Positions 34,326 to 42,958 of a DNA stretch of 64,000 nt are shown one piece after another. This DNA comes from an uncultured Alistipes sp. Lineage in GTDB: Bacteria; Bacteroidota; Bacteroidia; Bacteroidales; UBA932. Within the stretch, counting starts at the first letter, position 1. Every line of letters begins with the position of its first letter. The notes beneath the pieces are model-generated. The model ran no database searches. It had not been told where the DNA came from and saw only the letters and a program-made list of their open reading frames with translations. The position numbers and the translations under genes are program-made. The stretch lies in the NCBI GenBank assembly GCA_900550465.1, contig URSC01000006.1, forward strand, positions 61,684-125,683, written 5' to 3'.

Positions 34326-34363
34326 AATCCCGGTCATCCCCTGCGGACGGCCGGGATTTTTTT
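34326..34363 (+). terminator. Rho-independent terminator after the tricorn-like gene
   Basis: AATCCCGGTC pairs with GGCCGGGATT around a 12-nt loop and is followed by seven T. Confidence 0.85.
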
Positions 34364-34420
34364 GCGCAGTGTAACCGGAACGTAACGGCAACTTAACAAC
34401 AATACATACCGGATGTAACG

Positions 34421-34448
34421 TTGATGAAACAGCCCCGGGATACCTTTG
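34421..34448 (+). promoter_or_regulatory. Promoter of the TonB receptor operon
   Basis: TTG at 34421 and TACCTTTG at 34441-34448, spaced 17 bases. The -7 box overlaps an upstream in-frame ATG (34446), so the ATG at 34467 is the likely start. Confidence 0.6.
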
Positions 34449-34466
34449 CGGCCGAAAACAAAAGGT

Positions 34467-37151
34467 ATGAACACAAAGGTATTTCTGCTGACAATCGCAG
34501 TTCTGTTGCAGTCTTCCGTCCTGATGGCCGGGCCTATAATCAAGGGAAAGGTCGTGGACGCTTCCACGGGAGAAGAAATCATAGGAGTTACGGTATTGCT
34601 GAAAGGTTCGGTTGACCGCTGGGCGGTGACCGGTCTTGACGGCAGTTTCTCGATAGATACGCAGGTGCCTTCCGGTACGCTGGTGTGCAATCTTATCGGT
34701 TACAAGGACCTGGAGGTCGAGTTCAGTATCCCGGTGGAGGAACTCAGAATCTCCATGGAACCCGATATCGTGATGCTGGAGGCCGCAGTGGTCACGGCTA
34801 CCGGCCGCGGACGGTCCGAGGTGGCGGCCAGGAACATAGAGAAAAATTCAGTTAATGTTGTTAATGTAATGAGTGCAAAGGCCATGGAACTCTCTCCCGA
34901 CATTACGGTGGCAAACGTGATAAGGAGAATGTCGGGAGTGACCGTGGAGCGCAACAGCAGCGGTGAGGGTCAGTACGCCATCCTCCGCGGCATGGACAAA
35001 CGCTACAACTACACCCTGGTCAATGGAGTGAAGATCCCCAGCCCGGATAACAAGAACCGCTTCGTTCCCCTGGACATCTTTCCCTCCGAGATGCTGGACC
35101 GCATAGAGGTTACCAAGTCCCTTACCGCCAATATGGAAGGTGACGGTATCGGCGGTGCGGTCAACCTCGTGATGAAGGACGCTCCCGAGAAGATGGAGAT
35201 AACAGCCAATATCTCCACCGGCTACAGCGCCCTCTTCCTGGAACGCGACTTCCAGTCTTTCAACCACAGGGCGATACAGAAACTTTCCCCTAATGAGAGA
35301 ATGGGACGTCCTGAACTTCATGATGAGAACTACTCGGTGTCCGCTGATGATTTTACTATGGAAAACCTCCGTATGCGCTGGAGCCGCCCCCGCCCCGACA
35401 TAGTAGGCGGATTCTCCTACGGTGACCGCTTCTTCAACGGACGGCTCGGCGTTATGGCGGCCTTCAGCTATCAGAACCTGTTCAGGGGCAAGAACAGCTC
35501 CCTCTACTACATTCCGGGTTCGGCCGGAAAGGGCACCGAGAACAGGAACTACTCGGACGAACAGAACCGTATGGGCGCCCATGCCAAGCTCGACTACCGC
35601 TTCTCCAACCGGCACAAGGTGATGCTCTACGCCGGCTATATGGACATGAAGGAAAGTGAGGTCCGCGACGGAGCCAATGACCAGGAGAGGACGGTGAGGA
35701 TGAAATGGAACCATCAGTACATATTCAACACCACCCTCAAGGGCGAACACTCCTTCCTCCAGGCCGACCGCCTCAAACTGGACTGGTCCGGAGTTTTCTC
35801 GAAAGCCTACAGCACCACCCCTGACAACGCCAGGATCTATATCAACGGAGACCATCTCTACAACACGGACTCGGCCGACCGCCGCTGGGAGCACAACAGC
35901 GACCGGGACATCGCCGGATACATCAACCTCTCGTACCGCTTCGATTTTGCCAACAGCTCGTCCCTGAATCTCCAGGCAGGAGGCATGTACCGGGACAAGG
36001 TCCGCAGCAGCCTCTTCAACGAGTATACATTTGACTCCCCTACGGGTATATATGACCTCCAGATATACGGGGAGGACTGGACCAACTTCGACGAGCTGCT
36101 GCTCAAGCCCCGCCGCTACGGCAATGTGGGCGACCCTCTCAACTACGACGCCTTCGAGAGGATAGGAGCCGCCTACCTTATGGGTACCTACGACTGGGAC
36201 CGTCTCGAGGTCATCGCCGGTCTCCGCGTGGAGCATACCGACCAGGGCTATACGCTGGTCTTCCCTAGACAGACTGACGGCGAGGGCCACCAGGTCTACA
36301 CCGACCTGCTGCCGAGCCTGCACCTCAAGTACAACGTGCACCGGAACGCCTTCCTGCGCCTCTCCTACGGCCGTTCGATCAACCGTCCTGGATTTTTCGA
36401 AATCGTGCCCTACACCATTCTGAACGAGGACTACGACGAGCAGGGTAATCCCGACCTGAAGCATACGACGGCCGACAATGTGGACCTGCGCTACGAGTTC
36501 TTCCCCAAGTCCTCCGAACAGGTGATGGTCGGCCTCTTCTGGAAGAAACTCTACAACCCGATAGAGTACGGCCTTATATCCGAGGGCCAGGCCACCTATC
36601 TGACCCCCATGAACTTCGGAAACGCCACGAACGCGGGAGTGGAGGTGGACCTCATGAAATATTTCAACTGGTTCGGAATCAAGGCCAACTACACCTATAC
36701 GCACTCATCAATAACCACCACCAAGAGAAAAATGGATGGGACGGAGGTAGTGACAGTAGAGCAGACCCGTCCCCTGTACGGTCAGGCTGCCCACGTGGCA
36801 AATCTGTCGCTCCTCTTCAAGTTCGCCAAGGCAGGGGTGGAGGCCCAGGTCTCCGGCAGTTACACCGGCCGCAGGCTGAGCGAGATATCCAACTGGGTGG
36901 ACAATGACATCTGGGAGGCCGGCTACGTGCAGCTAGACGCCTCGGTGGAGAAGAGTCTGAAATGCGGCATCACCGTCTACGCCAAGGCCAACAATCTCCT
37001 CGACACTCCCGTCCTCCGCTACATCATCGACAATCCACGTACGGAGAATCTCAAGGACTATGAGCGCTACCGCGGCGGGGTCATCGAGCGCAGGGAGTGG
37101 CACGGGCAGTCCCTGATGATAGGACTGAGGTATTCATTCAAAGAGAAATAG
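34467..37151 (+). CDS. TonB-dependent outer membrane receptor with carboxypeptidase-like N-terminal domain
   Basis: The 894-residue protein has a signal peptide (MNTKVFLLTIAVLLQSSVLMAG), a CarbopepD_reg-like domain (IIKGKVVDASTGEEIIGVTVLLKGS, about 24-110), a plug (about 135-240; ILRGMDKRYNYTLVNGVKIPSPDNKNR, GIGGAVNLVMKD) and a 22-strand barrel ending in SLMIGLRYSFKEK with terminal aromatic/basic residues. It has the lipid-export/TIGR01782-like plug wording (DRIEVTKSLTANMEGDGIGGAVNLV) rather than classical SusC features, and no susD follows. It leads a three-gene unit with a beta-helix lipoprotein and a metallophosphatase lipoprotein, suggesting uptake of a phosphate-containing substrate (inference). 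Confidence 0.92.
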   Translation: MNTKVFLLTIAVLLQSSVLMAGPIIKGKVVDASTGEEIIGVTVLLKGSVDRWAVTGLDGSFSIDTQVPSGTLVCNLIGYKDLEVEFSIPVEELRISMEPDIVMLEAAVVTATGRGRSEVAARNIEKNSVNVVNVMSAKAMELSPDITVANVIRRMSGVTVERNSSGEGQYAILRGMDKRYNYTLVNGVKIPSPDNKNRFVPLDIFPSEMLDRIEVTKSLTANMEGDGIGGAVNLVMKDAPEKMEITANISTGYSALFLERDFQSFNHRAIQKLSPNERMGRPELHDENYSVSADDFTMENLRMRWSRPRPDIVGGFSYGDRFFNGRLGVMAAFSYQNLFRGKNSSLYYIPGSAGKGTENRNYSDEQNRMGAHAKLDYRFSNRHKVMLYAGYMDMKESEVRDGANDQERTVRMKWNHQYIFNTTLKGEHSFLQADRLKLDWSGVFSKAYSTTPDNARIYINGDHLYNTDSADRRWEHNSDRDIAGYINLSYRFDFANSSSLNLQAGGMYRDKVRSSLFNEYTFDSPTGIYDLQIYGEDWTNFDELLLKPRRYGNVGDPLNYDAFERIGAAYLMGTYDWDRLEVIAGLRVEHTDQGYTLVFPRQTDGEGHQVYTDLLPSLHLKYNVHRNAFLRLSYGRSINRPGFFEIVPYTILNEDYDEQGNPDLKHTTADNVDLRYEFFPKSSEQVMVGLFWKKLYNPIEYGLISEGQATYLTPMNFGNATNAGVEVDLMKYFNWFGIKANYTYTHSSITTTKRKMDGTEVVTVEQTRPLYGQAAHVANLSLLFKFAKAGVEAQVSGSYTGRRLSEISNWVDNDIWEAGYVQLDASVEKSLKCGITVYAKANNLLDTPVLRYIIDNPRTENLKDYERYRGGVIERREWHGQSLMIGLRYSFKEK

Positions 37152-37178
37152 AGAACAATCAACAAATAATTTATCAAC

Positions 37179-38576
37179 ATGAAAACAAAAGCAATTTTTG
37201 TCATTGCAGCAGCTGCAATGGTATTTTCCCTCGCTTCCTGCGAGAAAGATCCTGACCAGAAGGAGCCTGTAGAGCCCGTAGAGGCCGCAGGAGAAGTATC
37301 CGGTGTCTGGGAAGCCGGTTCTACAGTCTATGTAGACGGCCACATTGTAGTTCCCGAAGGTGAGAGCCTCACCATCGAGGAGGGTGTGACCGTCATCTTC
37401 AGTGATGCAGGAGTAGGTGTGAACCATACTGCCATCGAGTTTTCCGTAGACGGCAACCTGTATTGTCTCGGAACAGCCGAGAACCCTGTACGCCTGACCG
37501 TGGACGAGAGCCTCAGAACGGCCGACAATACATTTGCAGGTCTTTGGGGCGGTATCGTTGCCGGTGCCACCTGTGAGGAGATGCTTATCGACCACACCAT
37601 CATAGAGTACTGCGGCGGCCAGGTAATCGAGGGCTCGCCCGCAGCCGAGAACGGCTATTACACCGCCGGTGACGACGCCTATCCCCACATCACCACCAAC
37701 AATGTGGACGGCCGCTACGTCATCACCAACTCCATCCTGCGCAACGGCTGGTCCGACGCCATCTACATGATGGGCGGCAATGCCATAATCGCCGGCAACA
37801 TCTTCAGCGCCATCGGATACGACGGAGCGGAGGCAGTCAACGTGAAGTCCGGCTGCACTGTGGACGTGACCCGCAACATCATGTTCAGCGCCAATACCAA
37901 CGGTCTGAAACTCTCCAGCTCCGACCAGAGCGAGGTACGTCACCAGGCTAAGATTCAGGCCTACAACAACACCATCATCGGTTCCGGCTGGAGACGCGAC
38001 GGTGAGAAGGGCGGCGGAATCTATGTAGAGGAGAATGCCGACGCGGGCGTGTTCAACAACCTGCTCGTGAACTGCAAGTTCCGCGCCACCACACCTGCAT
38101 GGGAGGAGCCCGGTTCCGAGGACTGCTACGACGGTGAACATTCCATGATAGACTACAACTACTACGCTTCCGGAACAGTGGAAAGCTCGATAGTGTTCAG
38201 CGGCGAGTATGAGGATGACGGCGAGATGCTGCTCTACTCCGGCGTGAAGTTCCCCTACGAGGGCTATGCCTTCAACCATGAGTGGTATGATACGGAGAAG
38301 GTGGATGTACACAGCGTGATGGCTAAGACAGCTGAGGAAGCCGTCTCCCTCAATCCCAAGTTTGTCAACTTCGACCTCAATATGGACCCCGCAAGCTATG
38401 CCTTCAATGACCGCTGGGACTTCCATCTTACCTCCGGCTCTCCGGCCCTCGATGCTTCCAAGACCTACACGGCCGGTGACCGCCAGCCTTACTTCGGAAC
38501 ATCCGGCCTCGAGGTGAACGGTCAGACCTACACCTCCCCCGTCATCGGCGCATGGTTCGGAGCATTCGGTGAATAA
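37179..38576 (+). CDS. Right-handed parallel beta-helix lipoprotein
   Basis: The 465-residue protein has a signal peptide and lipobox SLASC (Cys about 21). After an acidic linker it contains repeated short turns with N/G and V/I spacing (IEEGVTVIFSDAGVGVNHTAIEFSVDGNLYCLGTAENPVRLTVDE, VITNSILRNGWSDAIYMMGGNAIIAGNIFSAIG), typical of right-handed parallel beta-helices. The closing SPALDASKTY...PVIGAWFGAF is a common C-terminal cap of such Bacteroidota proteins. No catalytic residues are evident. It lies between the TonB receptor (27 bases) and the phosphatase gene (37 bases) and may bind substrate at the cell surface. Confidence 0.85.
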   Translation: MKTKAIFVIAAAAMVFSLASCEKDPDQKEPVEPVEAAGEVSGVWEAGSTVYVDGHIVVPEGESLTIEEGVTVIFSDAGVGVNHTAIEFSVDGNLYCLGTAENPVRLTVDESLRTADNTFAGLWGGIVAGATCEEMLIDHTIIEYCGGQVIEGSPAAENGYYTAGDDAYPHITTNNVDGRYVITNSILRNGWSDAIYMMGGNAIIAGNIFSAIGYDGAEAVNVKSGCTVDVTRNIMFSANTNGLKLSSSDQSEVRHQAKIQAYNNTIIGSGWRRDGEKGGGIYVEENADAGVFNNLLVNCKFRATTPAWEEPGSEDCYDGEHSMIDYNYYASGTVESSIVFSGEYEDDGEMLLYSGVKFPYEGYAFNHEWYDTEKVDVHSVMAKTAEEAVSLNPKFVNFDLNMDPASYAFNDRWDFHLTSGSPALDASKTYTAGDRQPYFGTSGLEVNGQTYTSPVIGAWFGAFGE

Positions 38577-38613
38577 TCAGCACAGGTAGAATCAATAAAA
38601 CAAAGACAGCTTT

Positions 38614-39594
38614 ATGAAAAGAATCAATTTTCTGACCCTTACCGCCGCTGCGGTATTGTCCCTGACAGCAGTGTCCTGCAACACTTCCACGGGTGTGTCC
38701 TCTTCTACGGAGGAGGACCGCTCTCAGGAATGGAAGGCCATGGAGCAGCCGCTCAACTTTTACATAGCCAACGATCTGGGCCGCAACGGCTATTATGACC
38801 AGAAGCCGATAGCGGAGACTATGGGCAGGATGGCCGAGACCATTGACATAGAGTTCGTGGTAGCGGCCGGAGACGTTCACCATTTTGAGGGCGTGCAGAG
38901 CGTGAGCGACCCTCTGTGGATGACCAACTACGAGCTCATCTATTCCCATCCCGACCTGATGACCCCCTGGTATGCCATCTGCGGCAACCACGAGTACCGC
39001 AGCAATACCCAGGCCTGCATCGACTACAGCCAGGTCAGCGCCCGCTGGAACATGCCTTCCCGCTATTACACTTTCGTCAAGGAGGAGGACGGGGTTGAGG
39101 TGCGTATCGTAATGCTGGACACCACACCCATCATCGACAAGTACCGTGAGGAGACCGACAAGTACGCAGATGCCTCCAAGTCGGACTACCGCAAGCAGCT
39201 CGCATGGCTGGACAGGACTCTGTCGGAGGCCGACGAGGACTGGGTAATCGTAGTGGGACACCATCCCATATACGCTTTCACTGACAAGGACGAGATCGAG
39301 CGCACCAACATGCAGGAGCGCGTGAATACCGTGCTGCTCAAGCATGACAACGTGGACATGTACGTCTGCGGTCACCTGCACACCTTCCAGCACATCCGCA
39401 AGGACGGCAGTGACATCGACTACGTGGTCAACTCCTCCGGTTCCCTGAGCCGCGAAGTCGAGCCTATCGAGGGCACTGTCTTCTGCAGCCCCGAGTCCGG
39501 CTGGTCCCTCGTGACCGTCTCCGCCGACTCCCTCTGCCTGCACATGCTCGACAAGGACGGCAAGGTGCTCCACACCGTCACCCGAACGAAATAG
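38614..39594 (+). CDS. Metallophosphoesterase lipoprotein (acid phosphatase-like)
   Basis: The 326-residue protein has a lipobox AVSC (Cys about 22). Calcineurin-type metal-binding motifs are present in order: FYIANDLG (D), VVAAGDVHHF (GD-x-H), ICGNHEYRS (GNHE), VGHHPIYAF (H) and CGHLHTFQH (GHxH). It should hydrolyse phosphomonoesters outside the cytoplasm. As third gene after a TonB receptor and a beta-helix lipoprotein it may free phosphate from a captured substrate. The gene converges on smpB, and a long hairpin lies between them. Confidence 0.9.
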   Translation: MKRINFLTLTAAAVLSLTAVSCNTSTGVSSSTEEDRSQEWKAMEQPLNFYIANDLGRNGYYDQKPIAETMGRMAETIDIEFVVAAGDVHHFEGVQSVSDPLWMTNYELIYSHPDLMTPWYAICGNHEYRSNTQACIDYSQVSARWNMPSRYYTFVKEEDGVEVRIVMLDTTPIIDKYREETDKYADASKSDYRKQLAWLDRTLSEADEDWVIVVGHHPIYAFTDKDEIERTNMQERVNTVLLKHDNVDMYVCGHLHTFQHIRKDGSDIDYVVNSSGSLSREVEPIEGTVFCSPESGWSLVTVSADSLCLHMLDKDGKVLHTVTRTK

Positions 39595-39621
39595 AGGCAA
39601 GTAGGCATCTGCGGCTCATAG

Positions 39622-39724
39622 CCGTCCGTACATAAGTATACCTCCGAAAACTTTGGCTCCCGAAAAGGGAGGGGACCCACCGCAGGTGGGGAGGATTTTC
39701 GGAGGTATACTTATGTACGGATGG
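39622..39724. repeat. Long hairpin of 103 nt with 29-bp arms and two inner stems
   Basis: Bases 39622-39650 and 39696-39724 are reverse complements over 29 positions with one mismatch (arm contains CCGTACATAAGTATACCTCC). The 45-base interior contains two further perfect stems, CTCCC-GAAAA-GGGAG (39657-39671) and CCCACC-GCA-GGTGGG (39676-39690). It lies between convergent genes. It lacks a T-run, so a plain terminator is unlikely. Confidence 0.88.
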
Positions 39725-39737
39725 CTGGCCTATGATT

Positions 39738-40184
39738 TTATTCGACTGAGTAGCGGCGGAGGTCCTTTTCCTTGATGGACTCGCGCTTGTCGTATTCCTT
39801 TTTGCCTCGGGCGAGGGCGATGTCGAGCTTGGCGTAGCCGGTCTCTGAGATGAAGAGGCGGCGGGTGACGATGGTCAGGCCCTTTTCCTTGACGGCGCGG
39901 GCGAGCTTGCGGAGCTCCTTGCGGGTGAGCAGCAGCTTCCGGTCGCGCTTGGGGTCGTGGCGGTTGAAGGTACCCCACCAGTACTCGGCTATGTGCATGT
40001 TCTTGACATAGAGCTCACCGCCTGCGAAATAGCACCAGCTGTCCACTAAAGAAGCCTTACCGGCGCGGATGGATTTTATCTCCGTGCCGGTAAGGACTAT
40101 TCCAGCGGTATAGTTCTCAAGAAACTCGTATTCGAACGAGGCTTTCTTGTTGCGGATTTCTATTTTGCTCTTAGCCTTTCCCAT
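39738..40184 (-). CDS. smpB: SsrA-binding protein
   Basis: The 148-residue protein binds tmRNA for rescue of stalled ribosomes. Hallmarks are FEYEFLENYTAGIVLTGTEIKSIRAGKASLVDSWC, ELYVKNMHIAEYWWG, HDPKRDRKLLLTRKELRKL and the C-terminal ALARGKKEYDKRESIKEKD. The start at 40184 (MGKAKSKIEIRNKKA) is supported by a -7 box ending 8 bases upstream; the longer open frame runs into the caspase gene and is not used. Confidence 0.97.
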   Translation of the reverse strand: MGKAKSKIEIRNKKASFEYEFLENYTAGIVLTGTEIKSIRAGKASLVDSWCYFAGGELYVKNMHIAEYWWGTFNRHDPKRDRKLLLTRKELRKLARAVKEKGLTIVTRRLFISETGYAKLDIALARGKKEYDKRESIKEKDLRRYSVE

Positions 40185-40192
40185 AAGGGCGG

Positions 40193-40200
40193 CAAAGATA
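40193..40200 (-). promoter_or_regulatory. -7 element of smpB
   Basis: TATCTTTG on the minus strand, ending 8 bases before the smpB ATG, so the leader is at most a few bases. Confidence 0.55.
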
Positions 40201-40212
40201 GTAAAAATTCTA

Positions 40213-42042
40213 CTATTTGAGCACCTTGGTGTCCCAGTCGGCCCAGTCGGGGGAGACGAGAACCTGAGGGGACTGCAGCTTGCCGGATACGGCCGTGGCT
40301 GCCTCCACCTTCTCGCGTGTCTTCTCGTAGAGGTCTCCCAGGGAGATGTTGCCGCCTGCATCCTGGATGGTCTTGATAAGGTAGTAGGTGAAATATCCCT
40401 GGCGCTTGTCATAGTATACACTCGAGGTCTGTTCTCCTGTACTTGAGGAGAAGCAGATCAGCTTGCCGCCGAGGACAGAGTACTTGGGAGCCACACGCAC
40501 ACCCTTCTGGGCTACGATAGGATCCTTGCTCTTGTAGCCGCCGCTGAAGCAGGCATCGAGGAAGACATACGCGCCCTGGCAGGGCACTGCCGACAGTTTT
40601 GCGTAGAGATCGTTGAGGGGAATACCCAGTGTGATGTACTTGCCGGATACGTCGACAGGCAGGAGGTAAGGCTCGCGGGATGACTCGTCGTTGCTGCCGT
40701 GGCCGGAGTAGAAGAAGAATATCTCGGAGTCCGGATTGGCCTTGCCGACATTGACGAGCCAGTCGATGGACTCCCGCATGATACCTGCAGTAGCATTGTC
40801 AATATACCGTATGTGCTCGTCCGGTATGCCGAATGTGCGGACGCAGTACTCCTTGAAGACGATGGCGTCGTTGCAGGCGAACGGTACGTTGATCTCGGCC
40901 CCTCCGCCTACTCTGGAGTAGTCCTCGTTGCCTATGATAAGGGCGTATCTGTTGGGATGCATTATGCCGGCCGGTACGTTCTCAAGCAGTTCCGACTCCA
41001 TGGTGAGGGTATAGCCGCTGATGGCAGGGCGCTCGTCGAGCTTGCCCTCTATGACTATCTTGTTGGCAGTGGAGAGGTACTCTCCGAGCTTTACCTTGAA
41101 CACATCCTGAACCACAGCGAATGTGGAGCCTTCGGAAACTTTTACGGCGATGGGTATGGAATCGAGGTCAAACCTCTTGTTTACCAGGAAGTCAAATGTC
41201 AGAGGAACCACCTCGCCGGGCAGGATGGAGTCTACGGCTATCTCTATGTCGTCAGTGGCTATGATGTTCGAGGGGCATTCGAAGCTTACCTTGGTGTTCT
41301 TGGCCGGAAGGCGGCCGGCATTCTGTATGGCTACAATGAGTTTGCCGCGGTCTCCCAAGGTGATGGAGGTTCCGCGTGCGGACATATACTGGTAGTCGGC
41401 GATCATCAGGCGGGGACGGGCCATCTCCTGCATATTGACTACAAGACTGGAGGGGTCGGCGTCCATGCCGCTTTCCTCCAGGGTGTACACGGTGATGCCG
41501 GCCTCGGCGGTCGGGGCTGTCTCGCTCAGGGTGTAGCGGAATGTGTAGTTCTTGGTCTCACCGGCCTTGATGATGCCGGCGTCGATCTCACGGCTGCCCT
41601 CGAAGTAGCGGTCAAGTCCGCTGTTCTCGGAAAGCAGAATCTTCACATTGTGGGCGTCTCCCAGTCCGCTGTTGGTGACGGATATGTCGATGGAGAAGCT
41701 CTCTCCGGCGTCGATGACCTTGTTGGAGTTGGTCTCTGAGAATCCGGTGATGAGGGTGGTCAGGGCAGGAGGGTCTCCGGCCAGGATTGCGGTGGTGGCA
41801 GCTGTCGAGTCCACTGTTCCGAGGCTCTGGGCCAGCTGCCGGTAGTCGTTGAGTTTCTGAGCAAATGAGTCAAAGGAGCCGCCTTCCGAGATGATGCTCA
41901 GGAGTACGGTGGCCTCAGCTGTCATGTCCATGAACTTGTAGCATTCCTCAAGTCCTTTCATATATACGGGAGAGTCAGGCTCCTGTGCGAGAATCTTCTC
42001 GAAGTATACCCTGGCGTCGAAAAGGTAGGGATAGGCCTTCTG
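40213..42042 (-). CDS. C-terminal part of exported TPR-CARDB-caspase protein, separated by an in-frame TAG
   Basis: This frame continues, without shift, the frame of the TPR gene upstream; only a TAG (42045-42043) divides them. The first ATG after the TAG is at 41961 (582 residues) but has no visible ribosome binding site. From 42042 the protein reads QKAYPYLFDARVYFEKILAQEPDSP, a TPR-like continuation. Then come two CARDB/Ig-like domains (ITGFSETNSNKVIDAGESFS, LMIADYQYMSARGTSITLGDRG) and a peptidase C14 caspase domain: RYALIIGNEDYS, catalytic His in FFFYSGHGSNDE (residue 421 counted from 41961) and catalytic Cys in FLDACFSGGYKSK (471). The caspase dyad is complete. Whether it is made as a separate protein, by readthrough, or not at all is open. 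Confidence 0.85.
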   Translation of the reverse strand, partial: QKAYPYLFDARVYFEKILAQEPDSPVYMKGLEECYKFMDMTAEATVLLSIISEGGSFDSFAQKLNDYRQLAQSLGTVDSTAATTAILAGDPPALTTLITGFSETNSNKVIDAGESFSIDISVTNSGLGDAHNVKILLSENSGLDRYFEGSREIDAGIIKAGETKNYTFRYTLSETAPTAEAGITVYTLEESGMDADPSSLVVNMQEMARPRLMIADYQYMSARGTSITLGDRGKLIVAIQNAGRLPAKNTKVSFECPSNIIATDDIEIAVDSILPGEVVPLTFDFLVNKRFDLDSIPIAVKVSEGSTFAVVQDVFKVKLGEYLSTANKIVIEGKLDERPAISGYTLTMESELLENVPAGIMHPNRYALIIGNEDYSRVGGGAEINVPFACNDAIVFKEYCVRTFGIPDEHIRYIDNATAGIMRESIDWLVNVGKANPDSEIFFFYSGHGSNDESSREPYLLPVDVSGKYITLGIPLNDLYAKLSAVPCQGAYVFLDACFSGGYKSKDPIVAQKGVRVAPKYSVLGGKLICFSSSTGEQTSSVYYDKRQGYFTYYLIKTIQDAGGNISLGDLYEKTREKVEAATAVSGKLQSPQVLVSPDWADWDTKVLK

Positions 42043-42954
42043 CTAAAGTTCCATGCTCTCCGCCTCATCTACTACGGCATACGCCTGGTTGTTGATCTCA
42101 GATCCTATCTTGAAGCTGCATTTGGCGACTCCCTTCATGATGGCGAGGTCGTCAGGGAAGAATGACAGGAGGCGGCGGTAGATGTTCAGGGCCTCCTCCA
42201 CATTGCCGGCGGCCTCCTCCATCCTGGCCTTTATGGGCAGGACGTTGATGTCGTTGGGATCGACGGCCAGGACCTTGTCGAGTGTGGCCATCAGCTCTGG
42301 CTGGTTCTGGGTGGTGATATAGAGGTTGATGAGGTTGTAGTAGAAGTCCATCGTGTTGGGGTACTCGGCGATGGCCCTCTGTAGTATTTTCTCCTGCTCC
42401 ACGTAGTTGTGGCGCGAGAGGTAGATCATGTTGAGGAATACGATGCAGTCTTTCGCGCGGTCGGCCTCTCCGGTAGCCAGGTACTCGTTGAAGCAGATAA
42501 CGGCGTCATCTATGCTCTGGAGCTTGTAGGCTGACACTCCTGTGTTGTATACGATCTGAGGGTAGACATCGTCTCTCAGCAGGGATTCGGAAGTCATCGC
42601 CTGATTTTTCGGAAGGAGGATGTATGCCATTCCGAACTTGTATGCCATCTGCGGCTCGTTCATGTTGGAAAAGAACATGGCCGCGTTCTTGAGCGCCGGG
42701 TAGATCTGAATCAGCCTGGACTTGGCGGCCTCCATGGCACCGGGGTCCGAATATGCATCCAGAAGGCTGGTATAGAGCGAGTAACTTTCGTAAAGGTAAT
42801 CGTACATCTCTGCGCTGTTGTTGCCCTTGGCGTTCTCATACAGGACGTACTGTTGGTTGGCCTTGGCCAGGATGGACTGGGAGTTCTGCCCGTAGAGTCC
42901 GTTGCCTGCCGCCGCAAGCAGGGCGGCTATGACTATTAATATTCTGTTTCTCAT
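42043..42954 (-). CDS. Exported TPR protein, N-terminal part of a TPR-CARDB-caspase protein
   Basis: The 303-residue frame has a signal peptide (MRNRILIVIAALLAAAGNGLYGQ) and tetratricopeptide-like helices (YPQIVYNTGVSAYKLQSIDDAVICFNEYLATGEADRAKD, YPNTMDFYYNLINLYITTQNQPELMATLDKVLAVDPND, EEAAGNVEEALNIYRRLLSFFPDD). It stops at TAG in the middle of a helix (VVDEAESMEL), and the next codons in the same frame (CAG AAG GCC TAT) continue the TPR fold. One base change from CAG would give a single 913-residue protein ending in a caspase domain. It starts 4 bases after the beta-propeller gene stops, so the two are an operon. Confidence 0.85.
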   Translation of the reverse strand: MRNRILIVIAALLAAAGNGLYGQNSQSILAKANQQYVLYENAKGNNSAEMYDYLYESYSLYTSLLDAYSDPGAMEAAKSRLIQIYPALKNAAMFFSNMNEPQMAYKFGMAYILLPKNQAMTSESLLRDDVYPQIVYNTGVSAYKLQSIDDAVICFNEYLATGEADRAKDCIVFLNMIYLSRHNYVEQEKILQRAIAEYPNTMDFYYNLINLYITTQNQPELMATLDKVLAVDPNDINVLPIKARMEEAAGNVEEALNIYRRLLSFFPDDLAIMKGVAKCSFKIGSEINNQAYAVVDEAESMEL

Positions 42955-42958
42955 ATTT

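Noticed and set aside
31794..34391. 865-codon open frame on the minus strand
   Set aside because: Antisense to the tricorn-like gene, whose domains and motifs are unambiguous; the antisense translation has no motif and no signal.
34848..36704. 618-codon open frame on the minus strand
   Set aside because: Antisense to the TonB receptor with no recognisable features.
39622..39724. tRNA gene
   Set aside because: The branched fold lacks a CCA end, T-loop sequence and anticodon arm; the outer stem is far too long.
40213..42954. Genome-wide TAG recoding as the reason for the in-frame TAG
   Set aside because: TAG ends other normal-length genes here, for example at 1431-1433, so it is a working stop codon.
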